This document shows, piece by piece, positions 43,511 through 51,040 of a DNA stretch of 64,000 nt; the first letter of the stretch is position 1; every line of letters starts with the position of its first letter. The position numbers and the translations under genes are program-made. The notes under the pieces are model-generated. The model saw nothing but the letters and a program-made list of their open reading frames with translations. It ran no database searches and was not told where the DNA came from. This stretch comes from CBDFGK01 sp965247075 (GTDB lineage: Bacteria; Pseudomonadota; Gammaproteobacteria; Pseudomonadales; Halieaceae), in contig CBDFGK010000002.1 in NCBI GenBank assembly GCA_965247075.1, positions 1,611,113 through 1,675,112 of the forward strand, written 5' to 3'.

Positions 43511-44230
43511 TTACTCATCCCAGTCGAACTCTTCATCGTAGTCAGAGAAAGTATCTTCAACTGCACCATCATTAACGAAGTATTCGCGCTGCTGCAGGTA
43601 GGCATCACGTATAAAAAGATAGCGGTCGCCGGTAATCAGGCCTTCCGCTGCTATTAGCGCGGCGCGATTATCGATAATTTCCAGTGCAAACAGGGCATCG
43701 CGAGTGTTGATATCCAGCTGCCACTGCACAGAAAGGACTGTATCAAAGGCGGTGCCCGCGCCACTGCGAACAGTCCGCGGCCCGAAGAAAGGCACCATCA
43801 GATACGGGCCGGACCTGAACCCCCAAATGGCCAGCGTGTGACCAAAGTCTGTGCGATAGGGTGCAATTCCCATTGCTGTCGCCACATCGACAAAACCGAG
43901 CATACCAACAGTTGTGTTGACCATGAATCGACCGCTGTTCTGGGCGACTTGCCTGAACCTGCCCTGTAGCGTGGCGTTCACAGCCCCATTGAGGTCATAG
44001 AGATTGGCAAAGAAATTGCGTATGCCACGCTGCATAAAACGTGGGGTGATTGCTTTGTAACCCTTCGCCGTGGGCGCAAGCACAGTGCTGTCCAGCCTGT
44101 CGTTAAAACCGAACATTACACGATTAACCCCTTCAAAGGGGTCTACGTTGGGCTCTTCCTGAACTGTAGCACAGCCGGTGCTCACAAATAGAAGGGCAAT
44201 TATCAGCAGACGCTGAAATATTTGTGTCAT
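43511..44230 (-). CDS. mlaA: Outer-membrane lipoprotein MlaA (VacJ)
   Basis: The 239-residue protein has a lipoprotein signal LLIIALLFVSTGC (lipobox about 16-20). DPFEGVNRVMFGFNDRLDSTVLAPTAKGY and RGIRNFFANLYD follow, as does WGFRSGPYLMVPFFGPRTVR, all MlaA signatures. MlaA removes phospholipids from the outer leaflet and hands them to MlaC. The acidic tail (DTFSDYDEEFDWDE) is longer than in E. coli. The other mla genes are not here. Confidence 0.95.
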   Translation of the reverse strand: MTQIFQRLLIIALLFVSTGCATVQEEPNVDPFEGVNRVMFGFNDRLDSTVLAPTAKGYKAITPRFMQRGIRNFFANLYDLNGAVNATLQGRFRQVAQNSGRFMVNTTVGMLGFVDVATAMGIAPYRTDFGHTLAIWGFRSGPYLMVPFFGPRTVRSGAGTAFDTVLSVQWQLDINTRDALFALEIIDNRAALIAAEGLITGDRYLFIRDAYLQQREYFVNDGAVEDTFSDYDEEFDWDE

Positions 44231-44275
44231 GAAGGCAACTACTCGTATAAGTGCGTTGAATAGTAGCGGTCATAC

Positions 44276-44294
44276 GGGGTCAGAGTCCAGACTC
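44276..44294. repeat. GGGGTCAGAGTCCAGACTC dispersed repeat
   Basis: The 19-nt sequence contains a small hairpin GAGTC-CA-GACTC. An identical copy lies at 60732-60750. It shares its head with the long palindromes. Confidence 0.75.
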
Positions 44295-44422
44295 AGCCTC
44301 TGCCAATACGAGAAGATACTGAAAATAGCCTGATCTGTGTGCTCGAACAGCTACTGGATCAGTTGCCGTTTGTTATTTGGAATATACTGACTCTGATCAC
44401 GGTTTTGAGAATCCTGGCTAGC

Positions 44423-45214
44423 CTAGCCTTGATCGAATGAATTCGACCCTACTCTACAGCCCAACACTATTCCCAGCCGCAGAAACTGTTGCAGCATCCG
44501 CGCACCGAACTCCACCACCGGCGTCAGGGAATCAGCGTTCATTTCCCGCGCCAGTTGCTCCAACAGCTCTCTGCCTGATAGCGACTCATCATTGTTTTCA
44601 AGCAACTCCAGCAAACGCGCAGTGGCACTATTCGATTCCAAAAACTTAACTTCTTCATCGCTATTGCGGTACACCACCAGGTAGGTTGCTTCCGCCGGCG
44701 CTTCATCCGGTTCATTGCCCGGGCCGATAAGGTGCACTGGGAAGCGGTACTGCAAGGACCAGACCAGCGGGGAGAGCTGCGGCACGCCGGTCAGCAGGTC
44801 ACAGTCAGATTTTTGCTGCAAAAATTCAGGGGCCTGGGTTGCCACATCCAGGGCCAGCTCAACCCATTCGTAATGGGCCAACTCCAACATATAGGGCGGG
44901 TCAACGGGCAGCAATTGGTAGTCCTGCATTAAATAATTGAGGAACTCCTGACTGATCTCGAGAAAATAGGGAGAATGGCAGCGGTAACTGCCAACAAAGC
45001 CGCGCACCAGGCGGTGCCAGTCTTCTTTTCTGTATAGGCTGCATAAGACCGGGAATGCGCCACTGAGAAAATTTTCAATATTGTTGTAGATCAGGTCGTT
45101 GTATATTTTCATGCGCCGACCTTCGATACCCGCTGGAATCGGAACTTCAGCCGGGTTGCGGATATGCGCCGTAAATTCCCGCTGGGTTGTCAGCAGATCA
45201 CTGGATTCAGGCAT
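44423..45214 (-). CDS. hvfC: HvfC/DUF2063-type partner of the MNIO enzyme
   Basis: The 263-residue protein starts MPESSDLLTTQREFTAHIRN and contains VPIPAGIEGRRMKIYNDLIYNNIENFLSGAFPVLCSLY, the core of the DUF2063 putative DNA-binding domain family. Members pair with DUF692 enzymes in RiPP maturation (bufferin, oxazolin and methanobactin-type systems) and recruit the precursor. It overlaps hvfB by eight bases. The C-terminal half (VYRNSDEEVKFLESNSATARLLELLENN) fits a winged-helix-like peptide-binding domain. Confidence 0.9.
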   Translation of the reverse strand: MPESSDLLTTQREFTAHIRNPAEVPIPAGIEGRRMKIYNDLIYNNIENFLSGAFPVLCSLYRKEDWHRLVRGFVGSYRCHSPYFLEISQEFLNYLMQDYQLLPVDPPYMLELAHYEWVELALDVATQAPEFLQQKSDCDLLTGVPQLSPLVWSLQYRFPVHLIGPGNEPDEAPAEATYLVVYRNSDEEVKFLESNSATARLLELLENNDESLSGRELLEQLAREMNADSLTPVVEFGARMLQQFLRLGIVLGCRVGSNSFDQG

Positions 45215-46061
45215 AGCTGCGATTCTCTAACCCAATGCGAGCCTGCAGGCTGCGAATGTGTTCAACCTCAGCCAACAGCTCGGGCAGCGGCGGCAGATTA
45301 AAATCGCGCTCCAGCAATGTGGGAAGCGATCCGCACAGCCGGTAGGTCTCCTCCAGCAAGCTCCACACAGGGTCGATCACATCGGCGCCATGGGTATCGA
45401 CCTTGAGGTCTTCAGCTTCATCGTAGTGACCGGCGACATGAATGTAGCGGGTACGCTCCAGCGGCAACAAACGCAAGAATTCCAGTGGGTCGTAGCGATG
45501 GTTAATGCTGTTAACGTAGATATTGTTCACATCCAGCAACAGCTCACAGTCCGCTGCTTCCAACACTGCTCGTATGAATTCGCCCTCGCTCATCTCCGGT
45601 GCGGGCGCCGCGTAATAGGACGCGTTCTCCAGCCCTATGCGCTGCCCCAGAATATCCTGCACTTCACGCACTCTGCCGGCCACGTGTCGCACAGCCTCTT
45701 CGGTAAAGGGTATGGGCAGTAAATCGTACAGGTGGCCGTCGTCGGCACAATAGGTGAGGTGTTCGGTATAGGTTGGGCAGTCGTGCAACTGCATGAAATC
45801 ACGAATTGAGTTTATCAGCTCGCGATCAAGCGGTTGCGAACCACCAATATCCAGAGACAGCCCATGCAGGGATATCGTGTAGCGCTCAGACAGTTCGGCA
45901 AACTGCCGGCCAAAGCGACCGCCTACATTAATCCAGTTCTCTGGCGCCACCTCCATAAAATCGACACTTCCCTGCGCCATATCTGACAACGGGCCCAAAA
46001 GGGCCCGTCTCAGACCGAGTCCAGCTCCCTGGAAACTCTCGGTAGTATCAGCCACGCTCAA
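45207..46061 (-). CDS. hvfB: HvfB/DUF692 multinuclear non-heme iron (MNIO) enzyme
   Basis: The 284-residue TIM-barrel protein has VDFMEVAPENWINVGGRFG, HGLSLDIGG, TEHLTYCADDGHLYDLLPIPFTEE, GLENASYYAAP, LLDVNNIYVNS and IHVAGHYDEAEDLKVDTHGADV, the His/Glu/Asp clusters that hold two or three irons in MbnB-like enzymes. Relatives oxidise cysteine in the precursor to oxazolone-thioamide or related groups. The TTG at 46061 overlaps the TGA of the precursor gene; a GTG two codons later is possible. Confidence 0.93.
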   Translation of the reverse strand: MSVADTTESFQGAGLGLRRALLGPLSDMAQGSVDFMEVAPENWINVGGRFGRQFAELSERYTISLHGLSLDIGGSQPLDRELINSIRDFMQLHDCPTYTEHLTYCADDGHLYDLLPIPFTEEAVRHVAGRVREVQDILGQRIGLENASYYAAPAPEMSEGEFIRAVLEAADCELLLDVNNIYVNSINHRYDPLEFLRLLPLERTRYIHVAGHYDEAEDLKVDTHGADVIDPVWSLLEETYRLCGSLPTLLERDFNLPPLPELLAEVEHIRSLQARIGLENRSYA

Positions 46062-46600
46062 GCACCGTCGCTGGTACCTTCGGCTTCGGCTTCGGCTTTA
46101 CCTTCACCGCAGGTGCCTTCGGCTTCGGCTTTACCTTCACCGCAGGTGCCTTCGGCTTCGGCTTTACCTTCACCACAGGTGCCTTCGGCTTCGGCTTTAC
46201 CTTCACCACAGGTGCCTTCGGCTTCGGCTTTACCTTCACCGCAGGTGCCTTCGGCTTCGGCTTTACCTTCACCGCACTTGCCTTCGCCGCACCTGCCTTC
46301 GGCTTTGGCTTTACTTTCACCGCACTTGCCTTCGCCGCACCTGCCTTCGGCTTCGGCTTTACCTTCACCGCAGGTGCCTTCGGCTTCGGCTTTACCTTCA
46401 CCGCAGGTGCCTTCGGCTTCGGCTTTACCTTCACCGCAGGTGCCTTCGCCATGGGCTTTACCGTAGCTGACCAGATCGTAACCTCCGCTCAACCGGTTCG
46501 CCACGAAAGGGTTGGTATCGGCAGATACCAGGGGAGCGACCGAGGTCGCCAGAAAAGCTGCACCAAGCGCAGCTGCCAGGGGTTTTTTCATGTAGTCCAT
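46058..46600 (-). CDS. hvfA: HvfA-type exported RiPP precursor with twelve EGxCG repeats
   Basis: The 180-residue protein has a signal peptide (MKKPLAAALGAAFLATSVAPLVSA, after MDY) and a short linker (DTNPFVANRLSGGYDLVSYGKAHG), as in HvfA/DUF2282-like precursors. The remainder is a repeat array: three EGTCGEGKAEA units, two EGRCGEGKCGE(S/G)KA units and five more EGTCGEGKAEA units. All twelve cysteines lie in EGxCG (two EGKCG in the canonical form). The family's EGKCG cysteines are changed to copper-binding groups by HvfB/HvfC. GGAGTCAAT precedes the ATG at 46600. The final product is probably a periplasmic metal-binding peptide (inference). Confidence 0.88.
   Translation of the reverse strand: MDYMKKPLAAALGAAFLATSVAPLVSADTNPFVANRLSGGYDLVSYGKAHGEGTCGEGKAEAEGTCGEGKAEAEGTCGEGKAEAEGRCGEGKCGESKAKAEGRCGEGKCGEGKAEAEGTCGEGKAEAEGTCGEGKAEAEGTCGEGKAEAEGTCGEGKAEAEGTCGEGKAEAEAEGTSDGA
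46074..46443. repeat. 33-bp tandem repeats inside hvfA
   Basis: Near-identical 33-bp units encode the EGTCGEGKAEA peptide, interrupted in the middle by two longer variant units (about 46255-46350). Because 33 is divisible by three, other frames on both strands also stay open and produce false reading frames. Confidence 0.9.
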
Positions 46601-46633
46601 ATTGACTCCGTTTCAGTTCTTTAGACTGGTTAG

Positions 46634-46661
46634 TAGTACGTCTTTAGTTAGCGAAAAGTTC
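46634..46661 (-). promoter_or_regulatory. Possible ECF-type promoter of hvfABC
   Basis: On the minus strand GAACTT (46661-46656) and CGTACTA (46640-46634) are separated by 15 bases, about 35 bases ahead of the hvfA start. This resembles ECF-sigma promoters, which drive some related loci. Weak evidence. Confidence 0.25.
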
Positions 46662-46765
46662 ACTGCTTTTTCAACTCACCGTGCGCACTATAACCCAGTA
46701 TCAGCAAACTGGTTTCAGGATGCACACAACATATATGGTAATTATAAACAATCAGACTGTAAATA

Positions 46766-46940
46766 CTAAACAGGATTTTGTAATTTCCATCGCTCTACCC
46801 GCTGCCACTGCTCCTGCAGGCGCTTTACCGAAACAGGCACAGAGGTACCCAGCGACTGCGCAAAGAAAGATACCCGCAGTTCCTCGATCAGCCAGCGGTA
46901 ACGCTGCAATTCAGGATTGATAAGCAAGCCATACGGGCAG
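46766..46940 (-). pseudogene. HrpA-type RNA helicase, C-terminal remnant
   Basis: The minus strand reads INPELQRYRWLIEELRVSFF then AQSLGTSVPVSVKRLQEQWQ and stops at 46766. This is the conserved end of HrpA (DUF3418 region). No more of the gene is present; the upstream side joins a short frame with no similarity. It fills most of the 437-base gap between hvfA and the MaoC gene. Confidence 0.75.
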
Positions 46941-47037
46941 GTCGGCAGGAAAATCGATAGTCGCGGGATTCAATGCAGTATTCATGATTCAGCCAGTTTA
47001 CAATGCGCGCTCTATTTCAGTCGCCGGGAGACCCTCT

Positions 47038-47511
47038 ATGAGTCAGCTCACCAATTATACCTTTGACGAGATTGGCATTGGCCAGACCGCCACCTATAGC
47101 AAACATATCGAGGAAAAGGATATCCAACTGTTCGCCGCCGTGTCTGGCGACGTAAATCCGGTGCATCTGGATGCCGAGTTCGCCGCCACTACCCCATTCA
47201 GGGAGCGCATTGCGCACGGCATGCTAACCGGCGCCGTTATTTCAGCAGCCATTGCCATGGAGTTACCCGGGCCAGGCACTATCTATCTGGGCCAGAGCCT
47301 GCGTTTTCGATTGCCCGTAAAAATTGATGACGAGATCACCGTGCAATTGGAAGTTACTGATAAACGTGAGGATAGGCGCTTCGTAACCCTGGAGTGTAAA
47401 GTCGTGAACCAGCACGGCAAATCCGTAGCTACAGGCACGGCCGAAGTGATGGCGCCCACCGAGAAACTCACTATAGACCGGCCGGCGCTGCCCCCCGTTA
47501 CCGTAGCTTAA
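47038..47511 (+). CDS. MaoC-like (R)-specific enoyl-CoA hydratase
   Basis: The 157-residue hot-dog protein has the hydratase motif FAAVSGDVNPVHLDAEFAATTPFRERIAHGMLTGAVIS (about 30-67), with the catalytic Asp and His. It is PhaJ-like and hydrates trans-2-enoyl-CoA to (R)-3-hydroxyacyl-CoA, often feeding polyhydroxyalkanoate. The ATG at 47038 follows GGGAGACC. Its 3' end overlaps the convergent hypothetical gene by four bases. Confidence 0.92.
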   Translation: MSQLTNYTFDEIGIGQTATYSKHIEEKDIQLFAAVSGDVNPVHLDAEFAATTPFRERIAHGMLTGAVISAAIAMELPGPGTIYLGQSLRFRLPVKIDDEITVQLEVTDKREDRRFVTLECKVVNQHGKSVATGTAEVMAPTEKLTIDRPALPPVTVA

Positions 47512-47999
47512 GCCTGCTCTGCCTGCTGCCGCTCAAACTGTGACGGGTTTAAATACTGCAATTTGAGCAGCACGGTAGCCGCGCCGGCCAGGTTAACACC
47601 CAGCATCAACACGTTCTGTTGTCCGGCCTCGTTCTCCGTGACGCCGGGCACACCAAACAGCATGCTGCCATCGTTGTGTTCGGTGAAAACCGGCACTTGC
47701 GACCCCTGCCGCAGATTCTCGCCCAGCGACCCTACCAGCACGGTCAAACTGTTGCGAAAAGAAGCAAAATTGAGGCGCTCACCGCGATACTCACTGTAGT
47801 CCAGCGCCAGGTCAAACCGCACGTCGCCATCGTCGTCCATGCGCACATCCAACAGGGATACGCGCTTGCCTTCACTGACCGTATTAAAGACATTCTTGGC
47901 GGTAGTCCGCGGTGCTTCCAGCAGCGTCTTGAAAAGCACGTTGGTGGCTATGGTCAGAAACTTGTCGGGAGCGATTTTGTAGCTCTGTAGTGTACTCAT
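47508..47999 (-). CDS. Conserved hypothetical protein, 163 residues
   Basis: I do not recognise a named family. The protein MSTLQSYKIAPDKFLTIATN... has two amphipathic N-terminal helices, then strands (RVSLLDVRMDDDGDVRFDLALDYSEYRG), and a hydrophobic Gly-rich helix near 135-152 (VLMLGVNLAGAATVLLKLQYL). There is no signal peptide. An ATG ten codons upstream is less likely. It is convergent with the MaoC gene and divergent from mnmC. Confidence 0.6.
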   Translation of the reverse strand: MSTLQSYKIAPDKFLTIATNVLFKTLLEAPRTTAKNVFNTVSEGKRVSLLDVRMDDDGDVRFDLALDYSEYRGERLNFASFRNSLTVLVGSLGENLRQGSQVPVFTEHNDGSMLFGVPGVTENEAGQQNVLMLGVNLAGAATVLLKLQYLNPSQFERQQAEQA

Positions 48000-48245
48000 G
48001 GCGGCAAGTCTAAACCCTGCCCTACCCAAAGACCAGCGTCACCACTTACCACTGCCGTTTAAGCTCTGCTATTATCAATTCGTGTTCTATTGTCGCGTCA
48101 TTTTGGCTGCTACCAGCCTGATAATTGCCTTCGCTACCGTACCCGTCTTCGGCCAGACCGGTGGTGGCCAACCGGCGGCCCAGGCAACACAGTGGGCGGA
48201 TATACCGCCCTGGCTGCCCGGCATCGGATCTGTGCCAAGCCAGTT

Positions 48246-50252
48246 ATGAGTCCAGACAGACGCTGGGTAAGCGCGCCCCGCGCCGATATCAGCTGGGATG
48301 TGCAAGGTGTACCCAGATCCAGGCAATTCGACGATCTGTATTATTCCAGCGTCAGTGGCGTCGATGAAACAGAGCATGTTTTCCTGGCGGGTAACAAGCT
48401 GGCAGAACGCTGGCGGAACGCCAGGCCGGGCCGATTCACCATCGCGGAAACCGGTTTTGGTGCCGGCCTCAATTTCCTGGTCTGCTGGCAGGCCTGGTTA
48501 CGCCATGCTCCCCGCACCGTGCAGCTACACTACATCAGCGTGGAAAAGTACCCGTTGAGGTTGGCTGAGTTGCGCAGAGCCCATGCCGCCTGGCCTGCCC
48601 TGCAGCCGCTGAGCACTGCCCTGTTGCGCAGCTACCCAGTTCCCATACCTGGCCAGCATCGCATCGTTCTGGAAGATGGCAGGCTTACCCTGGACCTGGT
48701 TTACGACGATGCCGACCACGCCCTGGAACAATGGGCGCAATCGCCGGATATTGACGTGCACGCCTGGTTGCTGGACGGGTTTACACCCTCCAGAAACCCC
48801 GACATGTGGACCGAAAAACTCTATGGCCGTATGGCAAGCCTCAGCCGCGCAGGCACCACCTTCGCTACCTTCACCTCGGCCGGTCACGTGCGCAGAGGGC
48901 TTGCAGCAGCGGGTTTCGAGGTCGACAAGCAGGCAGGCTTTGGCGGCAAAAGGGAAATGCTGTACGGTCGTTTTCAGGAAGCCGGCAGCCACACCGCACT
49001 CAGTCAAACTCCATGGCATATCAGTCCTGGCAACAGGCACGGCCAAACCGCGCTGGTCATCGGTGCGGGGCTGGCTGGCAGCACCTGCGCCGCCGCCCTG
49101 GCCAGGCGAGGCTGGTCAGTCACTGTGATCGATGCGGGAAATATCGCCGCAGCCGCCTCTGGCAACAGCCAGGGCGTACTCTATACGCGCCTCTCGCACC
49201 GCCGCTCAGACCTGAATGAATTCTCACTGCACAGCTATGATTTTGCTATCCGTTATTACCAGGCCCTGGTGGACGCCGCCGCGCTGCGGCCGGACGAGGA
49301 CATCCAGTGGTGTGGCGCCCTGCACCTTATGGACGACCTCAATGAAGCACACGCCCTGTGGCAGACTATCGAGTCGCTGCCCGAGCTTGTGCAGATAATG
49401 GATGCCGAGACCGCCCGGCAGATTAGCGGACTGGACCATTGTAGTGGCGGCCTGTTCTTCCCCACAGCAGGCTGGGTGCACCCACCTGCCGTGTGTCGGG
49501 CACTGTTATCACACTCGAATATAAAGGTAGTTTCCCACTGTTCCATCAGCAGTTTGCAACGTCAAGACGGGACCTGGCTGGCAGGTTCTGACGCTGGTCA
49601 AATCATCGCCCGAAGTGAAGTCGCCATCATCGCCACCGGCGTCGCCAGTGAGAATTGGCCGCAGCTTGAATGGTTACCCCTACAGTCCATACGAGGGCAG
49701 GTATCACATATTGCCAGCCACGGGGAGTTGGCACAGTTGCGCACGGTGATTTGCCACGACGGCTACCTGCCGCCGGCACGAAATGGTGAACACTGTATCG
49801 GCGCCACATTTGATATTGAGGACCCGGATACTGCCCTGCGGAATGCGGATCACGCCACCAACCTGGCAAAGCTGGCGCAGGCTCTTCCCCTCCTGCAGAA
49901 CACCATCCAGTCTATTGCGAAACAGCCACTGGCGGGGCGAGTTGGCTTTCGCACCGCCAGTCCCGACTACATCCCCATCGTCGGGCCGGTTCCCGATTAT
50001 GAACCTTTTTGCCAGGACTACGCCCTGCTGCGACGCAATGCCAAGCAGGTTCTGCCCCGGCACGGCAGTTACCTGCCCGGGCTTTACGTCAGTACCGCCC
50101 ACGGCTCCCGAGGCCTCACCTCAACCCCATTAACGGCTGAACTGCTCGCCGCCCAAATTTGCGGCGAGCCTCGCCCGGTCGACAGCAAGCTGTGCCGCGC
50201 CCTGTCACCGGCCCGGTTTATTGTTCGCGACCTGGCCCGGAACCGAATATGA
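48246..50252 (+). CDS. mnmC: Bifunctional tRNA modification enzyme MnmC
   Basis: MnmC finishes mnm5s2U34 in tRNAs for Lys, Glu and Gln. Residues about 1-240 form the SAM methyltransferase domain (FTIAETGFGAGLNFLVCWQAW and DGFTPSRNPDMWT). Residues about 260-668 form the FAD oxidoreductase with GAGLAGSTCAAALARRGWSVTVIDAG and GFRTASPDYIPIVGPVPD. The length of 668 matches the fused form. The ATG at 48246 is chosen on family alignment; upstream frame sequence is unrelated. It overlaps the next gene (ATGA). Confidence 0.96.
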   Translation: MSPDRRWVSAPRADISWDVQGVPRSRQFDDLYYSSVSGVDETEHVFLAGNKLAERWRNARPGRFTIAETGFGAGLNFLVCWQAWLRHAPRTVQLHYISVEKYPLRLAELRRAHAAWPALQPLSTALLRSYPVPIPGQHRIVLEDGRLTLDLVYDDADHALEQWAQSPDIDVHAWLLDGFTPSRNPDMWTEKLYGRMASLSRAGTTFATFTSAGHVRRGLAAAGFEVDKQAGFGGKREMLYGRFQEAGSHTALSQTPWHISPGNRHGQTALVIGAGLAGSTCAAALARRGWSVTVIDAGNIAAAASGNSQGVLYTRLSHRRSDLNEFSLHSYDFAIRYYQALVDAAALRPDEDIQWCGALHLMDDLNEAHALWQTIESLPELVQIMDAETARQISGLDHCSGGLFFPTAGWVHPPAVCRALLSHSNIKVVSHCSISSLQRQDGTWLAGSDAGQIIARSEVAIIATGVASENWPQLEWLPLQSIRGQVSHIASHGELAQLRTVICHDGYLPPARNGEHCIGATFDIEDPDTALRNADHATNLAKLAQALPLLQNTIQSIAKQPLAGRVGFRTASPDYIPIVGPVPDYEPFCQDYALLRRNAKQVLPRHGSYLPGLYVSTAHGSRGLTSTPLTAELLAAQICGEPRPVDSKLCRALSPARFIVRDLARNRI

Positions 50253-51013
50253 GACAACTACTGGCCGCACTGCTATACCTGTTGTTGAACTCGTCAGTTC
50301 TGGCCGCGGCCACCCATGAGGCAGTGGTTATCAAAAAGCTTCCCCACAGCCGCCAGGACTTTACCCAGGGTCTGGAAATCCGTGCCGGCAAGCTGTACCA
50401 GAGCACTGGTCAGTACGGAAGATCCGAGTTGCAGGTATTCGATCTCGCCGACGGCTCTTTGCTACAGCGCCGGCAACTGCCACGCCAACTGTTTGGTGAG
50501 GGCATCACCCTGCTCGATGACAGACTGGTGCAACTGACCTGGCGCGCCGGTATTGGCAGGGTGTATCAACTCCCGGAATTACGGTTAATCGAGAATTTCT
50601 CGCTGCCCGGACAAGGCTGGGGCCTAACCAATGATGGCAAGCGGTTAATTTATAGCGACGGCAGCGACCAATTGCACTTTCTCGCTGCCGATAGCTGGCA
50701 GCGCCTGCACAGCATCCGGGTGCATTATCAGGGTCAGCCAGTGCGCCATCTCAACGAACTGGAGTGGACCCCAGACTACATACTGGCCAATATCTGGCTA
50801 TCTGACTGGGTACTCATGATCGATTCTGCGACAGGAGAGGTTATCGGCCGTATTGACCTTCACAATTTGTTGCCCGCCGATCAACGCCGGCCCGACACAG
50901 ACGTACTCAACGGTATCGCTCGCGATCCAGACACTGGAGAACTCTGGGTCACCGGAAAAAACTGGCCCTGGCTCTATCAAATCGAGCTACGGGCGAAAAA
51001 TAGGCTAGAATAG
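50249..51013 (+). CDS. Glutaminyl-peptide cyclotransferase (plant/bacterial type)
   Basis: The 254-residue protein has a signal peptide (MRQLLAALLYLLLNSSVLA). The five-bladed propeller family motifs are HSRQDFTQGLEIRAGKLYQSTGQYGRS, FGEGITLL, LTWRAGIG, LPGQGWGLTNDGKRLIYSDGS, LNELEWTPDYILANIWLSD and VLNGIARDPDTGELWVTGKNWPWLYQI. It turns N-terminal glutamine into pyroglutamate on exported proteins. The ATG overlaps the mnmC TGA. Confidence 0.93.
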   Translation: MRQLLAALLYLLLNSSVLAAATHEAVVIKKLPHSRQDFTQGLEIRAGKLYQSTGQYGRSELQVFDLADGSLLQRRQLPRQLFGEGITLLDDRLVQLTWRAGIGRVYQLPELRLIENFSLPGQGWGLTNDGKRLIYSDGSDQLHFLAADSWQRLHSIRVHYQGQPVRHLNELEWTPDYILANIWLSDWVLMIDSATGEVIGRIDLHNLLPADQRRPDTDVLNGIARDPDTGELWVTGKNWPWLYQIELRAKNRLE

Positions 51014-51040
51014 CGCGCTCATTCCCAGTCAGAGTACACC

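Noticed and set aside
42769..43575. 268-codon plus-strand frame opposite the phosphatase gene
   Set aside because: It is a shadow of the RssB-like gene, which has clear receiver and PP2C motifs.
46048..46452. Lys/Pro-rich 134-codon frame resembling a histone-H1-like protein, minus strand
   Set aside because: It is the hvfA repeat array read in another frame; hvfA has the ribosome site, signal peptide and partner genes.
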